Notes: a model not told the origin generated them from the sequence alone. 58,386 nucleotides of DNA from Oscillospiraceae bacterium (GCA_017409405.1 JAFQSU010000060.1:1-58386), one strand, 5' to 3'. Numbered from the stretch's first letter, positions 16,109 through 26,600 are shown. A program made the numbers and translations.

Positions 16109-17812
16109 ATGGGTTACAGAGAAGAATATGAAAAATGGCTCAGTGCAAAATGTCTTACAGACGAGGAAAGGCAAGAGCTTATATCCATAAAGGATAATGA
16201 GGCGGAAATCGAAGACCGCTTCTATGCACCGTTGAAGTTCGGAACGGCAGGGCTTCGCGGCGTTCTCGGTATGGGAATAAACCGAATGAATGTATATACC
16301 GTGCGTCAGGCGACACAGGGACTTGCAAATCTCATTAAAGGCATGGGCAAAAAGGTTTGCAAGAGAGGGGTGGCTGTATGTATGGACTGCCGCATAGGCA
16401 GTGATGTGTTTTCGCATGAGGCTGCATGCGTTCTCGCGGCAAACGGCATCTCCGTTTATCTGTTTGAGGCGCTTCGCCCCACTCCCGAGCTTTCATTTGC
16501 CGTGCGTGCTATCGGATGTGTAGCAGGTATAAACATAACCGCAAGCCATAACCCGAAGGAGTATAACGGATATAAGGCGTACTGGGAGGACGGCGCCCAG
16601 CTTCCGCCGAAGGAAGCTGACGTTGTTCTTGCCGAAATAGAAAAGACGGACATTTTCAGCGGCGTCAAGAGTATGGATTTTGACAAGGCGGTCAAAAAAG
16701 GGCTTATTACTCTTATGGGCGAAGAGGTTGATGAGGCGTTTCTTGTACACAGCCTCGGCTGTGCAATAAACAGAGAAGTTCCCAAATCCGTTTCAGATAA
16801 TTTTAAAATAGTGTTCACACCGTTCCATGGCACCGGCTATAAGCTTGTACCCGAAATACTTTCAAGAATAGGTCTTGAAAATGTAATAAGCGTGCCCGAG
16901 CAGTCAACGCCGGACGGCAACTTCCCGACAGTCAAAAGCCCGAACCCCGAAAACAGGGAAGGGTTTGCGCTTGCAATAGAGCTTGCAAAGCGTGAGGATG
17001 TTGACCTTATTATCGGTACCGATCCGGATGCTGACCGTGTCGGTGTTGTCGTGCGAAACGATTCGGGTGAGTATGTCACGATTACGGGTAATCAGATGGG
17101 CGTTTTACTTCTCGATTATATAATCGGGGCGAAGAAGCGTGCAGGCACGCTTACAGATAAGGCATACGCAATTAAAACCGTTGTCACAACCGAGATGGCA
17201 CGTAAGGTATGCGAAATGAATGACGTAAAGATGTATGAAACATTTACGGGCTTTAAGTTCATCGCCGAGAAGATAGAGAATGTAGGAAGTGAGGGCTTCC
17301 TTCTCGGATATGAGGAGTCTTACGGATATCTCATGGGTGATTTCTGCCGCGACAAGGACGCAGTTACCGCATCCATGATGATTGCAGAAATGGCATCATA
17401 TTACAGAACACAAAATATGAGCCTCTACGAGGCAATGCAGAAGCTGTACGAGAAGTACGGCGCATATGCCGAGCGTACCGTCAACATTGTTCTTCCGGGC
17501 GTTTCGGGACTTGAAAAAATGAAGTCAATTATGGAAAATTTGCGAAATACTCCTCCGAAGGAGCTTGCAGGCGGAAAGGTTCGTCGCGTCCGTGATTACC
17601 TTACGGGAAAGACTAATCTCGGGGAAGAGCTTGAGCTTTCCGGAAGCAACATGCTCTATTTTGAAATGGAAGACGACACAAGGCTTATAATCCGTCCGTC
17701 GGGAACAGAGCCGAAGATAAAGGTTTACGTTCTCGCAACGGGGGATACGGTCACCAAGGCAAACGAGACAGCGGACAGATATGCCGTAGCTGCAGAAGAT
17801 ATTACAAAATAA
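16109..17812 (+). CDS. Phospho-sugar mutase (phosphoglucomutase/phosphomannomutase, PgcA type)
   Basis: A 567-residue alpha-D-phosphohexomutase of the long Firmicutes type. It interconverts hexose 1- and 6-phosphates, most likely glucose, feeding UDP-glucose and wall or glycolipid synthesis. The phosphoserine loop is ITASHNPKEYNGYKAYWEDG near residue 144, the metal loop is GTDPDADRVGVVV near 303, the sugar-binding loop is GYEESYGYLMGD near 400, and the phosphate-binding loop is RPSGTEPKIKVY near 530. The FGTAGLRG segment at about 47 is also conserved. AGGAGGT precedes ATG 16109. Confidence 0.92.
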   Translation: MGYREEYEKWLSAKCLTDEERQELISIKDNEAEIEDRFYAPLKFGTAGLRGVLGMGINRMNVYTVRQATQGLANLIKGMGKKVCKRGVAVCMDCRIGSDVFSHEAACVLAANGISVYLFEALRPTPELSFAVRAIGCVAGINITASHNPKEYNGYKAYWEDGAQLPPKEADVVLAEIEKTDIFSGVKSMDFDKAVKKGLITLMGEEVDEAFLVHSLGCAINREVPKSVSDNFKIVFTPFHGTGYKLVPEILSRIGLENVISVPEQSTPDGNFPTVKSPNPENREGFALAIELAKREDVDLIIGTDPDADRVGVVVRNDSGEYVTITGNQMGVLLLDYIIGAKKRAGTLTDKAYAIKTVVTTEMARKVCEMNDVKMYETFTGFKFIAEKIENVGSEGFLLGYEESYGYLMGDFCRDKDAVTASMMIAEMASYYRTQNMSLYEAMQKLYEKYGAYAERTVNIVLPGVSGLEKMKSIMENLRNTPPKELAGGKVRRVRDYLTGKTNLGEELELSGSNMLYFEMEDDTRLIIRPSGTEPKIKVYVLATGDTVTKANETADRYAVAAEDITK

Positions 17813-17827
17813 AGGAGAAAACAAAAG

Positions 17828-18358
17828 ATGGCACTTACCGTATCTTATGTATTGTCTGCAATAGCTACAGTGCTTGGAATATGCGAGCCGTTCAATAAAA
17901 AAATGGCGGCAGTGCTGGTGTTCAATCTTGCAGGAAATATGCTCGTCGGCGTGAGCTATCTTCTTGCAGGCGGTGCCGGGGCACTTTCCGGGGCGATAAT
18001 ATGCTTTGTTGCATGTATTCAGGTATTTATAAATTTCTGGTTTGCAAGATACGACAAAAAAGTGCCGAGGATTATGCTTGTCATATACCTCATTTCGTTT
18101 GTCGGCGTAAATCTTGCGATTTTCAAAGCATGGTACGATGTTTTTGCATTGGGTGCGGCGATTTGCTACGTCTTCAGTATATCACAGCACAGCCCGGGAA
18201 CCTACAGAATATTATACTGTGCAAACTCAATGCTCTGGATTACTTATGATATAATGGCAAGCACATACGGAAATCTTTCAACGCACATAGCACTTGCAGT
18301 ATTTACGCTGATATCAATGTATGTCAATGACAGGAAAAGCGTAACATGTAAAAAATAA
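17828..18358 (+). CDS. YgjV-family inner membrane protein
   Basis: A 176-residue membrane protein with five or six hydrophobic helices, resembling the Imp-YgjV family (PF10688): the pattern of a helix pair, a short charged loop RYDKKVPR near residue 75, and an end like AVFTLISMYVNDRK. The function is unknown; some relatives sit beside transport or polysaccharide genes. AAAGGAG lies 7-10 nt before ATG 17828, and the gap to the mutase gene is 15 nt, so it is co-transcribed with it. A hairpin follows. Confidence 0.65.
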   Translation: MALTVSYVLSAIATVLGICEPFNKKMAAVLVFNLAGNMLVGVSYLLAGGAGALSGAIICFVACIQVFINFWFARYDKKVPRIMLVIYLISFVGVNLAIFKAWYDVFALGAAICYVFSISQHSPGTYRILYCANSMLWITYDIMASTYGNLSTHIALAVFTLISMYVNDRKSVTCKK

Positions 18359-18362
18359 AAGT

Positions 18363-18398
18363 AAGAGCCGTGGCAATATCGACTGTGCCGCGGCTCTT
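18363..18398 (+). terminator. 13-bp hairpin after the YgjV-like gene
   Basis: Arms 18363-18375 and 18386-18398 pair over 13 positions with one G-T pair and a 10-nt loop. The following T-content is low, so termination may be partial or Rho-assisted. A promoter for the next gene lies 37 bp further on. Confidence 0.6.
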
Positions 18399-18434
18399 GC
18401 TCGCAAAAGGCAGAATTTGTTTACAAAAATTACG

Positions 18435-18463
18435 TTGTATTTTGTGCCGAAAGGTGGTATTAT
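18435..18463 (+). promoter_or_regulatory. Promoter of the hemolysin III family gene
   Basis: TTGTAT (18435-18440) and TATTAT (18458-18463) are separated by 17 bp, placing the start about 23 nt before the ATG at 18493. Confidence 0.7.
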
Positions 18464-18492
18464 AAAAAGAAGTTAAAGGAGCGATTGAATCA

Positions 18493-19161
18493 ATGGATAA
18501 AACGGAAAGAAGAAAGCTGCTCGGTCTTCCGAGCTATACATTGGGCGAGGAGCTTACCAACTCCATCTCTCACGGACTTGGTGCAGCCTTCGGAATCGTG
18601 GCTCTTGTGCTGTGCGTTGTATTCGGCGCACGTCAGGGCGATGCGTGGAAGGTAGTGTCGGGTGCGATATACGGCGCATCGATGATTGTTCTGTATTCAA
18701 TATCTACGATTTATCATGCACTCGGTATCAACCGCGCCAAAAAGGTTTTCAGAACGCTTGACCACTGCAGTATTTACTTTCTTATTGCAGGAACATATAC
18801 CCCGTACACGCTGGTTGCGATGCGTGAAAGCTCAGGGTTTCTGGTCTTTGCCGTTGTCTGGACAGCCGCAGTTCTCGGCATAGTGCTCAACGCCATAAAC
18901 GTCCACAGGTTCCGTGTCGTTTCGATGATTTTATATATAGCAATGGGATGGGCGATTGTGTTTTCTGCGCGCGACCTCATTGCCGCAGTGCCGCCTGTCG
19001 GAGTTACGCTTCTTATAAGCGGCGGAGTTTTATACACAATAGGCGCGGTTCTTTACGGGATAGGCAAAACGAAAAAGTACATGCACTCGGTCTTCCATTT
19101 TCTCGCACTGGGCGGAAGTGTGTGCCACTTTATTTCCGTTTTCGCATACGTTCTGTTATAA
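18493..19161 (+). CDS. Hemolysin III / PAQR family membrane protein (YqfA-like)
   Basis: The 222-residue protein has seven predicted transmembrane helices and the PAQR signatures: LTNSISHGLGAAFG near residue 20, SISTIYHAL with Asp/His metal ligands in LDHCSIYFLIAGTYTPYTL near 95, and the C-terminal HSVFHFLALGGSVCHF near 200. Bacterial members are called hemolysin III or YqfA and are tied to membrane energetics rather than proven haemolysis. The gene is convergent with the minus-strand gene at 19156-19563, and the two stop codons overlap by 6 bp. Confidence 0.9.
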   Translation: MDKTERRKLLGLPSYTLGEELTNSISHGLGAAFGIVALVLCVVFGARQGDAWKVVSGAIYGASMIVLYSISTIYHALGINRAKKVFRTLDHCSIYFLIAGTYTPYTLVAMRESSGFLVFAVVWTAAVLGIVLNAINVHRFRVVSMILYIAMGWAIVFSARDLIAAVPPVGVTLLISGGVLYTIGAVLYGIGKTKKYMHSVFHFLALGGSVCHFISVFAYVLL

Positions 19162-19563
19162 TCCGTCGGAGTCAACGCTTACGTTTGTTATTCCGTTTCG
19201 TTCAAATTCTCTTATATAACTCTCGCGCACGACGGGAAGCTCTTCGGCGTCAAGTCCGTTTTCCGTGATATCACGGTGAGCAAGCTCTTCGGCGAGAATC
19301 TCAAAAAACACGGTGTCCTCATAGTCCATGATAGCCTCATGTATTCCGCCTTCCGAAAAGGCGCGCGACGGCAAAATAGTGCCATCGGACATTTCGCAGA
19401 GCGAGTTCATGTCAAATCGCGGACACTGTGAAAACAGATAGCTCTCAACCTCGTCAAAATCGGGAATCCTGTCATTTCCCCGTGCGGAGTTGAGCACCCA
19501 GTTACCGACGTATACAAGGTCTAAAAGCCGTCTGAACTGTTTTGTTGAAAATTCTATGTTCAT
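19156..19563 (-). CDS. Conserved-looking hypothetical protein, 135 residues
   Basis: I do not recognise a named family. The protein is acidic, soluble and without signal peptide. It begins MNIEFSTKQFRRLLDLVYVG, has a SARGNDRIPDFDEVESYLFS segment, and an EILAEELAHRDI helix. The coding signal is good: no internal oddities, AAGGTGA 8 nt before ATG 19563, and a TATAAT box at 19594-19599 on the minus strand. It is convergent with the hemolysin III gene, sharing 6 bp at the stops, and divergent from ddl. Confidence 0.7.
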   Translation of the reverse strand: MNIEFSTKQFRRLLDLVYVGNWVLNSARGNDRIPDFDEVESYLFSQCPRFDMNSLCEMSDGTILPSRAFSEGGIHEAIMDYEDTVFFEILAEELAHRDITENGLDAEELPVVRESYIREFERNGITNVSVDSDGL

Positions 19564-19593
19564 CGCAAAATCACCTTACCTTTAATACATTAG

Positions 19594-19622
19594 ATTATAC
19601 AACATATGCTTTTCTTTTTCCA
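19594..19622 (-). promoter_or_regulatory. Probable promoter of the 19156-19563 gene
   Basis: On the minus strand TATAAT (19599-19594) lies 17 bp from a weak TGGAAA -35 (19622-19617). No equally clear plus-strand promoter for ddl is visible in the same divergent intergenic stretch. Confidence 0.4.
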
Positions 19623-19664
19623 CATATAAATAATACAGAAAATATTCGTATCGGAGTTGTTGAA

Positions 19665-20714
19665 ATGCAGAAATTAAATCTTGCCGTGCTGTTCGGCGGC
19701 GCATCAAGTGAGCACGAAATTTCCCTGCGGTCTGCCGCAAGCGTTACCGCGGCACTTGACCGTGAAAAATACAATCTCATACATGTCGGTATAACGAAGG
19801 GCGGAGAGTGGTTTTATCTGCCGGAGCTCTCACCCGAGGATATAGCTGCAAACGCATGGGAGGAGATGCCCAAACGTCCGTGTACGTTCTCATGTAACCG
19901 CGCATTCCGTGGCATTTTCTGCCTTGACGGCGAAGGGCTTATGCCGGTAGATGCAGTCTTCCCGGTTCTGCACGGTGAGAACGGAGAGGACGGCAGGCTT
20001 CAGGGCATGCTTGAACTTTGCGGTATTCCGTGTGTCGGTCCCGGCTGTCTTTCAAGTGCTGTTTCGATGGATAAATCCGTCACAAAGCTGATTGCCGCAA
20101 CGACGGGTGTGCGCCAGGCGGACTGGGTTCTTGTCACAGACGACAATTTCAATGACGATATTATAAATGAAATAGAAAAGAAGTTTACATATCCCGTATT
20201 TGTAAAGCCGGCAGGTACCGGCTCGTCCGTCGGCACGGCTAAGGCAAAGAACAGACAGGAGCTTATCAAGGGTGTTTCAGATGCATTGATATACGGCGGA
20301 AAGGTTCTTGTCGAAGAATTCATAGATGCGCGCGAAATTGAAACCGCGGCACTCGGAAACGGTCAGCCGCAGATCTCCGTCTGCGGAGAGGTTGTTGCCT
20401 CGCGTGAGTTTTACAGCTACGAATCGAAGTATGTTGACAATACCTCGGAAATCATCATTCCTGCAGACCTTTCTGCCGAAGCCTCGGAAAAAATCCGTGA
20501 ATACGCAAAGAAAATTTATATGGCCCTCGGCTGTCGCGGGCTTTCAAGAGTTGACTTTTTCGTCGAGAAGAGTTCCGGAGATATTGTGTTCAACGAGATA
20601 AATACAATTCCGGGATTTACAAGCATAAGCATGTACGCAAAGCTTTTTGCCGCCTGCGGCATTGATTTTCCGGAGCTTCTTGACAGAATAATAGCCTGTG
20701 CATTGGAGAAATAG
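19665..20714 (+). CDS. ddl: D-alanine--D-alanine ligase
   Basis: Ddl joins two D-alanines with ATP for the UDP-muramyl pentapeptide. The 349-residue ATP-grasp enzyme begins MQKLNLAVLFGGASSEHEISL, has VFPVLHGENGEDGRLQGMLE near residue 100, VKPAGTGSSVGTAKAKN near 184, EEFIDAREIETAALG near 222, and FNEINTIPGFTSISMYAKL near 311. The RVDFF and GASSEHEIS parts agree with D-Ala rather than D-Lac specificity only loosely; I do not assign a variant. ATG 19665 follows CGGAG; the frame is open further upstream but there is no family match there. murI follows 56 nt later. Confidence 0.95.
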   Translation: MQKLNLAVLFGGASSEHEISLRSAASVTAALDREKYNLIHVGITKGGEWFYLPELSPEDIAANAWEEMPKRPCTFSCNRAFRGIFCLDGEGLMPVDAVFPVLHGENGEDGRLQGMLELCGIPCVGPGCLSSAVSMDKSVTKLIAATTGVRQADWVLVTDDNFNDDIINEIEKKFTYPVFVKPAGTGSSVGTAKAKNRQELIKGVSDALIYGGKVLVEEFIDAREIETAALGNGQPQISVCGEVVASREFYSYESKYVDNTSEIIIPADLSAEASEKIREYAKKIYMALGCRGLSRVDFFVEKSSGDIVFNEINTIPGFTSISMYAKLFAACGIDFPELLDRIIACALEK

Positions 20715-20770
20715 GAAAGCCTTACGCCCGTTTTTTGGCTTGCAACAGACTGAAAGGAATGGTCATAAGT

Positions 20771-21571
20771 ATGGATACACGTCCTATCGGAGTGTTCGAC
20801 TCGGGGCTCGGAGGTCTTACGGCTGTGTCGGAGATTATGAGACTTCTTCCCGGAGAGGAAATAGTATATTTCGGTGACACCGCAAGAGTTCCTTACGGTA
20901 CGCGCTCGAAGGATACGATTATGAGATATGTGCGTGAAGATATAGACTTTCTCAAAACCTTTAATATAAAAGCAGTCATTATGGCGTGCGGCACTGCAAG
21001 CTCTGTATCGCTTCCGCAAATAGGGGAAGAATACGACATACCGATAATCGGGGTCGTAAAGCCTGCATCCCTTGCCGCAACAAGCGCAACCCGTAATGGC
21101 AAAATAGGCATAATAGGAACGCCGGCAACAATAAAAAGCCGTTCATATGAGCGTGAAATACTAACTCTTTCACCGCGCGCCGAGCTTCATACGGCGGCGT
21201 GTCCGCTGTTTGTTCCGCTTGTGGAAAACGGCAGAACAGACCCCGACGATGTTGTGCTTTTCACAATGGTTGAGGAATACCTCACACCCATAAAAAACGC
21301 AGGTGTGGACACACTTATAATGGGATGCACGCACTATCCGATAATTGAACGTGCGATAGCCGCTTTTTTGGGAGATTCGGTAACTCTCATAAACCCCGGA
21401 CTTGAGGCTGCAAAGTATCTTACTGCCGATGGCGGTATTGAACGCGGAAGCGGAGACGGAAGCTACAGATTTTTTGTCTCTGATGACCGCGACGGATTTC
21501 TTGAGAACGCATCAAAGTTCCTCGGCGGTAAGCTTTGCGGAACGGTCATGCTGAAGGAAATGGAAAAATAG
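20771..21571 (+). CDS. murI: Glutamate racemase
   Basis: MurI supplies D-glutamate for peptidoglycan. The 266-residue protein begins MDTRPIGVFDSGLGGLTAV, has YFGDTARVPYGTRS near residue 33, the first catalytic Cys in MACGTASS near 73, and the second in LIMGCTHYPII near 185. ATG 20771 is taken as the start, giving the family length; AAAGGAA lies about 11 nt upstream. It stands between ddl and a YwiB-like gene in a cell-wall precursor group. Confidence 0.94.
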   Translation: MDTRPIGVFDSGLGGLTAVSEIMRLLPGEEIVYFGDTARVPYGTRSKDTIMRYVREDIDFLKTFNIKAVIMACGTASSVSLPQIGEEYDIPIIGVVKPASLAATSATRNGKIGIIGTPATIKSRSYEREILTLSPRAELHTAACPLFVPLVENGRTDPDDVVLFTMVEEYLTPIKNAGVDTLIMGCTHYPIIERAIAAFLGDSVTLINPGLEAAKYLTADGGIERGSGDGSYRFFVSDDRDGFLENASKFLGGKLCGTVMLKEMEK

Positions 21572-21579
21572 GAGGACTT

Positions 21580-22026
21580 ATGAAAAAGGATGTTATAATC
21601 ACTATCCGCGGACTTCAGACCTTTGAGGATTCTACGGATGACAGTGTTGAGCTTGTAACAAGCGGTCGCTTTTACGAAAAGAACGGAAACTACTATGTAT
21701 CGTATAAGGAAAGTGAGCTGACGGGGCTCGGAGACACGACAACAACAGTTAAAATAGAAAAGAACAAGGTTACTGTTATGCGCTTCGGAGAGCTTGAAAC
21801 GCACATGATATTTGAAGAGGGGCAGAAGCATATCTCGTATTACGATATGGGCTTTGGGTCCCTTACCGTCGGAGTCAGCACGAGGAGCATAGACAAAAAG
21901 CTTACCGATGCCGGCGGCAGTATGAAGATAGATTACGCAATGGAAATAAACAATGCGGTTGCCGGAGAGAGTGCATTGCATATGCATATTCGCGAGGCGG
22001 CTTCGGAGACTGTGAGCCAGAACTGA
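21580..22026 (+). CDS. DUF1934 / YwiB-like beta-barrel protein
   Basis: The 148-residue protein matches the DUF1934 family (PF09148, Bacillus YwiB): an opening KDVIITIRGLQTFEDSTDDSVELVTSGRF segment broken into beta strands, then YYVSYKESELTGLGDTTTTVKI and SYYDMGFGSLTVGV. The fold is calycin-like in known structures and the function is unknown. A perfect GGAGG lies 4-5 nt before ATG 21580. Placement right after murI suggests a housekeeping role in the same transcript. Confidence 0.8.
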   Translation: MKKDVIITIRGLQTFEDSTDDSVELVTSGRFYEKNGNYYVSYKESELTGLGDTTTTVKIEKNKVTVMRFGELETHMIFEEGQKHISYYDMGFGSLTVGVSTRSIDKKLTDAGGSMKIDYAMEINNAVAGESALHMHIREAASETVSQN

Positions 22027-22041
22027 AACGGAGGATAAAGA

Positions 22042-23529
22042 ATGAAAACGAAAATTGTGAAAAGTGTGGCGGCATTTCTTGTGCTTATAATGTTGCTTTG
22101 CACAGCGGCATTTGCGGCAGATGTAGATTACGGGGCAAAGCTTGATGAGGCACTCGGTATATACAAAAGCTACGGTCTGTATTCCGATGACAACACGGAT
22201 TATGTCCGTGAAACTCTTATTGAAATGTTTGAGGAGGATCCGAGCCTTTTCTACGATTTTGTAAACCGTATTTACGGCAGGGACGACAGATATTCAAAGT
22301 TCCTCACCCCCGAAAAGTATGAAGAGACATACGAGCTTACAAACACCATGGTCGGAATAGGCGTTGTTATCTCTACCTCCGATGACGGATACCTGACCGT
22401 TGACAGTGTTATGACAGGACCTGCAAAAACAGCAGGAATCCTTCCCGGAGATAAGCTTGTCGAGGTTGACGGGATGAACGTTGAAGGGTATCTTCCGGCA
22501 GAAGCCGCAGCCATCATCCGAGGCAAGGAAGGCACTACGGTAAAGCTTAAGATTCTGCGCGGTGAAGAGATGCTTGAGCTTTCGGCAAAGCGCGCGCAGG
22601 TTGCGACCTCAGAGGTCACCGCATCGTATGTGAGCGATGAAATCGGATACATAAAGTTCTCTCACTTCAACGGCATCAATGCCTTTATTGACTTCATGGA
22701 GGTTTACGACGATTTTGAGGTAAACGGTGTTAATACCGTCATAATAGACCTTCGTGACAACCCCGGCGGACAGCTCGACTGTCTTGTAAACCTTATGGAC
22801 AACATCGTTCCGGAAAAGGATATCCCGTACCTTATGTCATGGCAGTCAAAGCCGATGAAGATAAATATTTTCCAGAGTGAGGGCTACGGCTGGGAGTTCA
22901 ATAAGCTCGTAATTCTCGTAAATAAGAATACTGCAAGTGCGGCAGAGCTTATGGCAGGCTCACTTCAGGATCTCGGCTATGCTGTTGTTGTGGGCGAGCA
23001 GACCTTTGGAAAAGGCAAGGGTCAGATGCACCTCGAGACGAGTGACGGCGATGAGGCGATAGTTACAAGCCTTGAGCTCAAGCTCCCGACAACAGGCAGC
23101 TATGATGAAGTGGGTATAACCCCCGACCATAAGGTTTCGATGAAGATAACCCCGTATAAGCTTCCGTATCTTGCACCGCTCAAAGCAAAATCCGATGCGA
23201 GCAAGATAAAGACAGACAACGTAAAAGCTCTTGAACAGCGCCTTTCCGCTCTCGGCTATTTCTATGCAGAGCCGGACGATACGTGGGATAAGCGCACCGT
23301 TCATGCGATAAATATATTCTGCAGGGAGAATAATCTTTCGCCTATAAGCTCAATCTGCAGATGGGATCTTATTCAAAAAATAGACAAGGCGGCACGTAAT
23401 CTCGAGCATAAGCTTCAGGTGGAGGATACGCAGCTTGAACGTGCAATTGAGATTGCAGAAGAATATGCAAAATCCGATAAAAAGGCACAGCGCATAGACT
23501 TAAATCTCATAGATTTCAGGCGAGGATAG
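22042..23529 (+). CDS. Secreted S41 C-terminal processing protease with C-terminal peptidoglycan-binding-like domain
   Basis: The 495-residue protein has a signal peptide (about residues 1-27, ending FAAD), a PDZ domain (about 100-180, with MVGIGVVIS and GPAKTAGILPGDKLVEVDG), and an S41 catalytic domain with Ser299 in NTASAAELMAGS and the dyad Lys in GEQTFGKGKGQM. After about residue 385 comes a segment like a peptidoglycan-binding type 1 repeat (ALEQRLSALGYFYAEPDDTWD). It is a CtpA/CtpB-like protease that would trim extracytoplasmic proteins, possibly at the wall. A second S41 protease is at 39276-40514. AT-rich DNA follows the stop, including the first copy of a 20-nt direct repeat. Confidence 0.92.
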   Translation: MKTKIVKSVAAFLVLIMLLCTAAFAADVDYGAKLDEALGIYKSYGLYSDDNTDYVRETLIEMFEEDPSLFYDFVNRIYGRDDRYSKFLTPEKYEETYELTNTMVGIGVVISTSDDGYLTVDSVMTGPAKTAGILPGDKLVEVDGMNVEGYLPAEAAAIIRGKEGTTVKLKILRGEEMLELSAKRAQVATSEVTASYVSDEIGYIKFSHFNGINAFIDFMEVYDDFEVNGVNTVIIDLRDNPGGQLDCLVNLMDNIVPEKDIPYLMSWQSKPMKINIFQSEGYGWEFNKLVILVNKNTASAAELMAGSLQDLGYAVVVGEQTFGKGKGQMHLETSDGDEAIVTSLELKLPTTGSYDEVGITPDHKVSMKITPYKLPYLAPLKAKSDASKIKTDNVKALEQRLSALGYFYAEPDDTWDKRTVHAINIFCRENNLSPISSICRWDLIQKIDKAARNLEHKLQVEDTQLERAIEIAEEYAKSDKKAQRIDLNLIDFRRG

Positions 23530-23531
23530 AA

Positions 23532-23552
23532 AAAATTCAACTTTTTTAAAGA
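23532..23552 (+). repeat. Direct repeat, left copy, flanking the BspA-peptide unit
   Basis: The sequence aaaattcaac followed by T6 and AAAGA lies 3 nt after the protease stop codon. It recurs at 27347-27366 with a single T missing, just downstream of the terminator of the BspA-peptide unit. AT-richness raises the chance of coincidence. Confidence 0.5.
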
Positions 23553-23629
23553 GTGTGTTTTACTTTGTGTCAATAGGGAAAAGTGAAAATTATAAAAAAC
23601 CATAAAAGATTTTTGTGGGGGGATTGAGC

Positions 23630-26600
23630 ATGAATGGGATAATAAGAAGGATTATATCTTTTGTGCTAGTAGTTATTATTTCAATCGGAAGCATAGAAGT
23701 TATTTCTGCTGAATCAACAGAAAATACGGATGCTGTTTTTGATGAAAGGGAAGTGCTTGAGTTTATAGGATTTGTTTTCAATGTAAATCCGAAAGACGTC
23801 TTGGAAAGAATAGATTTGGATGACAATAGTATTTATCAGCTTTTGACAGGACAATACGCCCCGGACTCACAAGAAGAGAAAATAGTAAAAGAAGCATTTT
23901 TGTTGATGGTATATGATAATATTAATATAAACATCAGCAAACAGAGTAATATTGAGAGCATTTCTAGAGCGAGTCTGCTAGAATATTTGGAAGATCAAAT
24001 ATCCAATCAAGCGGTTGCGGAACATCTCTTAATAACCATGGCTCAATGCGCTATGCGTGAGATTTGGGGATTTGGAGATGATATTATAAAGGCATTTGAA
24101 CAAGGTTGGGAAGCTATTAAAAATATGACCTTGATATCGGAGAAAACCAATGCGTATGTGCAAAATGTTCATGCAGCAATAATGGCAGGGACTGCAAATG
24201 CAAGCAAAGATAAGGAGTTAATGTATAAATACTTCATGCAATATGTAAATGCATATGTTGACATGGGTGAATATGCCGATTGGTATATGGAGCAATATTA
24301 CTTGTCTTTATCGGGGAGTGTTCTTCTTTTAGATCCTATTTTGAATTGGAGATCTGAAGATAATATAGAAACTTTAAAACGGTGGGCAAAGCTTGTTGCA
24401 GATATCGAACTTAGCCTAAAGGTATCGGATGAGCAGGAAAAAGAATATTATGCTAAATTTTCATTAAACTACCCTTTTGCTCAGGATATCACATGTTACA
24501 CTGCACAGGAAACAATAGATTTTTTTCAGTCCGATATGTTCATTCCCGAGCGAGATGGCTATGAATTTCTCGGATGGTATTACGATGTAACAGGAACACG
24601 GGAATGGTACGGAGATTTCCAGGAAGGACAACAGCTTTTTGCAAAATGGAAAAAACTTCCCGAAACCGAATTTATCATTACATTTAAATCTAACTGTGAA
24701 TCTGTGGATGATTTTTCTTATACCTACGATACGACTGTAGGCAACTGGATAGATTATACAATGACAAGAAGCGGATACATTCATGCAGGGTGGTTTTGGG
24801 ACAGTGCGTGCACGCAACCAGTAACGGGAACTATCACTATAAATAAAGATCTTACATTTTATGCAAAATGGGTTCGCCAATTCTCATATACTGTTTCAAA
24901 TGACCAAGCTACTATAACGCGTCTTGAAGCATACGCGGTATTTGAAGGACAAAAGGTCACGGATATAGAGATTCCCGATTCCATAGATGGATATCAGGTA
25001 ACGTCTATTGGCAAAAAAGCATTTTGTGATTGTGATGAAATTACAAGCATAACAATTCCTAGCAGCGTGACAACTATAGGTGATAGTGCCTTTTTGGATT
25101 GTACATCTCTTGCAGGAGTACATATAACAGATTTGAGTGCTTGGTGCAAAGTGGGATTTAGCAATATTTATTCCAATCCGTTGTATATAGCAAAAAAATT
25201 ATACGTAAGCAATGTACTTGTTGAAAAATTGGTAATTCCTGATGGGGTAACGCGTATCGGCAATAATGTGTTTTATGGTTGCAACAGTATAAAAACAGCA
25301 GTAATTCCTGATGGCGTAACGCATATTGGGGTTGCGGCATTCTCCAGTTGTAGCAATTTAACAAATATAGAAATTCCTGATAGCGTAACCAGTATTGGGA
25401 ACTCTGCTTTTGCCAAATGCGAGAGACTCACGGAACTAACGCTTCCTGAAAGTGTAATAAGCATCGGGGACAACGCGTTTTTTTCTTGTAATAGCCTCAT
25501 TGAAATAGCGATTCCTCACAGTGTTAAAAATATCTCAACCAGCACATTTTATTACTGTTCAAACCTTGAGAATGTGATCATTCCTAATAGTGTAACCAAT
25601 ATTGGAGATTATGCTTTTTCACATTGCATTAGTCTTGCGGAAGTAACAATTCCTGGAAGTGTAAAAAGTATAGGTAGTAATGTTTTTGAAAATTGTGATA
25701 ATCTTACCGATGTGATCATTTCAGAAGGCGTGACGGATATCGGGAAGTATATGTTTGTCAATTGTATCAGTTTAAAGGATGTAATTATACCAGATACTGT
25801 TAAAAACATCGGGCATGGCGCATTCGCAGGATGTAAAAAACTCATGAGTGCAACAATTGGGAAAGGAGTAACCAGTATAGGTGGCGATGCATTTCGTTTT
25901 TGTGATGCTCTTGAGAATGTATTCATTCCCGAGGGGGTAACAAGTATCGGGACATACGCGTTTTATCATTGCGACAAGCTCAAAGACATAACTATTCCTG
26001 ATAGTGTAACGAGCATAGGGGAGTATACTTTTTCTAATTGCGACAGCTTCACGCAGGTGATTATACCTTCCGGACTGACAAATATAGGGAATTATGCATT
26101 TGCATATTGCAATGCGCTCAAGAATATAACGGTGGATGAAAATAATGCCAAGTATGTATCAGTTGATGGAGTTTTGTTTAATAAAAATAAAACAAAGTTA
26201 ATTCAATATCCGGTGGGGAATTTGAACGCATCGTATATAGTTCCTGATGGCGTAACGAGCATAGGAACATATTCTTTTGTGGATAGCGCAAACCTTGAAA
26301 GCATGATATTGCCGAACAGTTTGACAAGCATTGAAGAAAATACGTTTTATAAGAGTGATAGCCTCACCGATGTGTATTTCTTGGGAACCGAAGATGAGTG
26401 GGAGGCGCTCAAGGGGAACATTGGCAGAAATAATAGCGATTTGTTAAATGCTACAATACATATACAAGGAAATAACAAGGAGCTGATTGAGAAAACGATA
26501 GCTGAAATCTCTGAGCTTAATGATGGCTCAAACGAAACTGCAGCCTTAATTCATCAAATCAATGAAGAAATTAATGCGATGCTTGACGATTATATGGTGT

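Noticed and set aside
24995..26370. Regularly repeated DNA of about 69 bp that could suggest an array
   Set aside because: The units are 23-codon leucine-rich protein repeats in one open frame, with degenerate DNA. There is no constant repeat with unique spacers, so it is not CRISPR.
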